A stretch of 7,067 nucleotides of DNA. Source: Halodesulfurarchaeum sp. (GTDB lineage: Archaea; Halobacteriota; Halobacteria; Halobacteriales; Halobacteriaceae). Where the stretch lies: positions 1 to 7,067 of the forward strand of contig JAGXLJ010000059.1 in assembly GCA_018334775.1 (NCBI GenBank). The letters are read 5' to 3'. Both the position numbers and the translations under genes were made by a program. The notes below the pieces were generated by a model, which saw only the letters and a list, made by a program, of their open reading frames with translations, was not told where the DNA came from and ran no database searches. Within the stretch, counting starts at the first letter, position 1; the number at the start of each line of letters is the position of its first letter. Positions 5,182-7,067 of the stretch are shown piece by piece.

Positions 5182-6021
5182 ATGGAGGTTCATAGCGATT
5201 GGGGGGACTGGCTCCCCACGGCGGTCGCGGAGGCGGAACCGGACGGGATCGCACTGTGGTATCTGGGGTGCAACGGGTTCGTGCTCAAAGCCGGAGACGG
5301 GACGACCCTGTTTATCGACCCGTATCTAGGGACAGGTGATCCGCCACGAACGGTCCGGATGATCCCGATCCCGTTCGAACCCGAGAACGTGACCGAGGCA
5401 GACGCAGTCCTGGCAACCCACGAACACACCGATCACGTCCACGGACCGAGCCAGGCACCGATCCTCACAGGAACCGGCGCACCCTTCCTCGGGCCAGGAG
5501 CGAGCGTAGAGAAGGCCCGTGAAACGGAAGCCTGGACCGAGAACTACGGGGTTCTCGAGGACCAATTCAAGGTGGTGTCACCCGGAGAGACCCACGAATT
5601 CGGGGCCCTCACAGTCCATGTGGAACCCGCTGTGGACCCTGACGCCATCGAACCGGTCAGTTATCTCTTCGAATACGACGGAACGACCGTCTTTCACGGC
5701 GGGGATACGAAACCAGGCGAAAAAATGGATTCCGTTGGCCGGACGTACGACATCGACCTGGGAATCCTGGCGTTTGGAAGTGTGGGGCGCATTCCTGACA
5801 AAGAAACACGGGAGCCAAAGCGGACCAAGTGGTATAACGACGAGACCCAGCTCATGGATCTCGCCGAAACGCTCCACCTGGATCGACTGCTGCCGAGCCA
5901 TTGGGACATGTGGAAGGGACTGACGGCCGACCCGACGGCCCTCTTCGAGCATCGTCGGTCCCGGGAGTATCCAGAGACCATCGACCTCCTGGAGATCGGG
6001 GACCGAATCGACATCACGTGA
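5182..6021 (+). CDS. UlaG-like metallo-beta-lactamase-fold metal-dependent hydrolase
   Basis: The 279-residue protein has the metal-binding H-E-H-T-D-H (80-85) preceded by A-D-A-V-L-A-T, then H-G-G-D (172-175, bridging Asp175) and P-S-H-W-D-M-W (238-244, His240). The resemblance to E. coli UlaG, the Mn-dependent L-ascorbate-6-phosphate lactonase, extends beyond the fold. Both begin with a W-G-x-W-L helix (7-11 here), then W-x-L-G-C-x-G-x-x-L-K (26-36), G-T-G-D, Y-L-F (161-163) and a late x-H-x-D-x-W followed by A-D-P. It is shorter than UlaG (about 354 residues), lacking its C-terminal extension and some inserts. A hydrolase acting on a lactone or phosphoester is plausible; the substrate is unknown. 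No other ascorbate genes are nearby, so that pathway is unlikely. No signal peptide is seen, so it is cytoplasmic. Confidence 0.87.
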   Translation: MEVHSDWGDWLPTAVAEAEPDGIALWYLGCNGFVLKAGDGTTLFIDPYLGTGDPPRTVRMIPIPFEPENVTEADAVLATHEHTDHVHGPSQAPILTGTGAPFLGPGASVEKARETEAWTENYGVLEDQFKVVSPGETHEFGALTVHVEPAVDPDAIEPVSYLFEYDGTTVFHGGDTKPGEKMDSVGRTYDIDLGILAFGSVGRIPDKETREPKRTKWYNDETQLMDLAETLHLDRLLPSHWDMWKGLTADPTALFEHRRSREYPETIDLLEIGDRIDIT

Positions 6022-6028
6022 AAGCGGC

Positions 6029-6034
6029 TTTTAT
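6029..6034 (+). promoter_or_regulatory. TATA box for the 3'-terminal gene
   Basis: TTTTAT, in a short AT-rich stretch only 8 nt after the UlaG-like stop codon, predicts transcription from about 6058. The downstream gene therefore has its own promoter and a leader of about 28 nt. Confidence 0.55.
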
Positions 6035-6073
6035 GCGTGACCGCCCGTTAGACCGTGATAGACATGATACGAC

Positions 6074-6079
6074 GAGGTG
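6074..6079 (+). promoter_or_regulatory. Shine-Dalgarno that fixes the GTG start at 6086
   Basis: GAGGTG is a perfect six-base match to the anti-Shine-Dalgarno of archaeal 16S rRNA and sits 6 nt before GTG 6086. It decides this start, because no ATG is available in frame between the upstream stop and the conserved N-terminal domain. Confidence 0.65.
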
Positions 6080-6085
6080 GTTCTC

Positions 6086-7067
6086 GTGACTGAGGAACAG
6101 GTCGTCCAAGTGGACGGCGTGCAAGTGAGTAAATCGTTCGACGCGGAGGGATTCCCGGTCCCGGCAGTGACCCTTTCAATCAAATCCAACCGGGACGAAC
6201 CCGTGGCCCTCGAGTTGACAGAGTCAGTCCCCGAACAGTTCGACATCGATCAAATCGGCTTTCACCCTGACTACGGCAGCGATGACTGGAACGCTAGAAG
6301 CGATGGAACGCTTCGGTTCGAGCGTGAGATCGACCCCGGCGAGTCGATGACGACAGTGTACGGGATTCGGATGGACGACCGGACGGATCCGAGTCCGCTC
6401 CTCGACGAACCAGCGATCGAGGTGGAGCCGGCCACCGGCGAATCGGCAAGTGAGCGCCAGGCCGCAACAAAGTCAGATCTGACAGGTGACTCGGCGACAC
6501 CGGACTCAAATACTGGTTTGACCCCTGAAGGACACGAGTTGCCCAACGACGACGCCGAGATAATCGGGGGATCGAATCCAAACGAGGCGGAGTCGAGTGA
6601 ATCCGAGTCGGCCATGCAATCCATGCCCTCGGAGACACCAACCGACGAGGGGGTCGACACCGCCGGAAATGGGATTAACGGTGACGATTCCCAAGAGGGG
6701 TCTGAGACGACAGAGCGAACCGAAACCCAAGAGCGCACGAGTGAAGATCTCTACTCGACGAGCCCCGACGAGGGGTCGAGTGGCAGGCGAGAGGAAACCG
6801 CGTCTGACACGTCGGATTCGGAACCGACAGTCGCTGAAGTGGCGGCCCAGAAAACAGATTCACAGTCCGATTCGGTTCCAAGGACAGACAACCACTCAAG
6901 TGAGTCCGAGGACCCAGCGGCCGAGGCGTCCTTGGTCGATCAGCTCATCGATGAAATCGATTCGGGCACAGTCAGCGAGGAGAAACAGGCGACCCTCGCT
7001 GATGCCCTCATGGAGACGACCAAAACCGAACAGGTCCAATTCGACCATCTTCAGTCCCGCGTCTCGG
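6086..7067 (+). CDS. Haloarchaeal acidic protein with N-terminal beta domain and long Ser/Glu/Asp-rich linker (3'-truncated by window)
   Basis: A single frame runs open for 327 codons from GTG 6086 to the window edge without a stop. Residues 5-115 look like a compact beta-sandwich domain, with E-P-V-A-L-E-L-T, V-P-E-Q-F-D, I-G-F-H-P-D-Y and I-D-P-G-E-S-x-x-x-V-Y-G-I-R as its most distinctive segments. Residues about 116-280 are low-complexity, rich in Ser, Thr, Glu, Asp and Gly, and surely disordered. From 282 the sequence turns helical (L-V-D-Q-L-I-D-E-I-D-S-G-T-V), then Q-F-D-H-L-Q-S-R-V-S, which looks like the start of a coiled coil. I recall haloarchaeal proteins with this same order of parts but know no function. 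No signal peptide or membrane span is seen. The GTG start is set by the GAGGTG site; an in-frame GTG at 6077 is less likely. Confidence 0.8.
   Translation, partial: MTEEQVVQVDGVQVSKSFDAEGFPVPAVTLSIKSNRDEPVALELTESVPEQFDIDQIGFHPDYGSDDWNARSDGTLRFEREIDPGESMTTVYGIRMDDRTDPSPLLDEPAIEVEPATGESASERQAATKSDLTGDSATPDSNTGLTPEGHELPNDDAEIIGGSNPNEAESSESESAMQSMPSETPTDEGVDTAGNGINGDDSQEGSETTERTETQERTSEDLYSTSPDEGSSGRREETASDTSDSEPTVAEVAAQKTDSQSDSVPRTDNHSSESEDPAAEASLVDQLIDEIDSGTVSEEKQATLADALMETTKTEQVQFDHLQSRVS

Noticed and set aside
6271..6738. Minus-strand 155-codon Ser-rich ORF opposite the last gene
   Set aside because: It is the complement of the Ser/Glu/Asp linker codons; low complexity with no initiation signal. 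The plus frame has the promoter, Shine-Dalgarno and structured domain.

Overview
The window is chromosomal DNA from a haloarchaeon. The encoded proteins are acidic (Asp/Glu-rich, Lys-poor). The genes include archaeal markers: RNA polymerase subunit L, a Dph2-type diphthamide enzyme, and a rhomboid protease with an N-glycosylation-rich ectodomain. Several start codons lie about 26-29 nt downstream of a TATA-like box with no room for a leader, the leaderless layout common in halophilic archaea. The genus cannot be fixed from the sequence alone.

Layout, left to right: a 51-residue double-CPxC zinc-ribbon protein (+, 95-250); a 16-codon leader mini-ORF that overlaps the hisF start by ATGA (+, 334-384); hisF (+, 381-1193); rpoL/rpo11 (-, 1223-1507); a rhomboid-family intramembrane serine protease with three extra membrane spans and an extracellular C-terminal domain (+, 1610-3250); a 148-bp convergent gap holding a 24-bp tandem repeat and what looks like a fossil IS200/IS605 right end; a METTL5-like RNA adenine-N6 methyltransferase (-, 3399-4022) lying downstream of dph2 (-, 4048-5082) in one apparent operon; a UlaG-like metallo-beta-lactamase-fold hydrolase (+, 5182-6021) divergent from dph2; and the first 327 codons of an acidic haloarchaeal protein of unknown function (+, 6086 to the window edge).

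Most of the genes are housekeeping and not functionally linked: histidine/purine metabolism, transcription, translation-factor and rRNA modification, membrane proteolysis. The one convincing functional pair is dph2 plus the METTL5-like gene, both expected to modify the translation elongation/decoding machinery. No complete mobile element, CRISPR array, tRNA or rRNA is visible. I see no obviously new multi-gene system. The most unusual signals are the ATGA-coupled mini-ORF ahead of hisF and the repeat/transposon-end scar just after the rhomboid stop codon.
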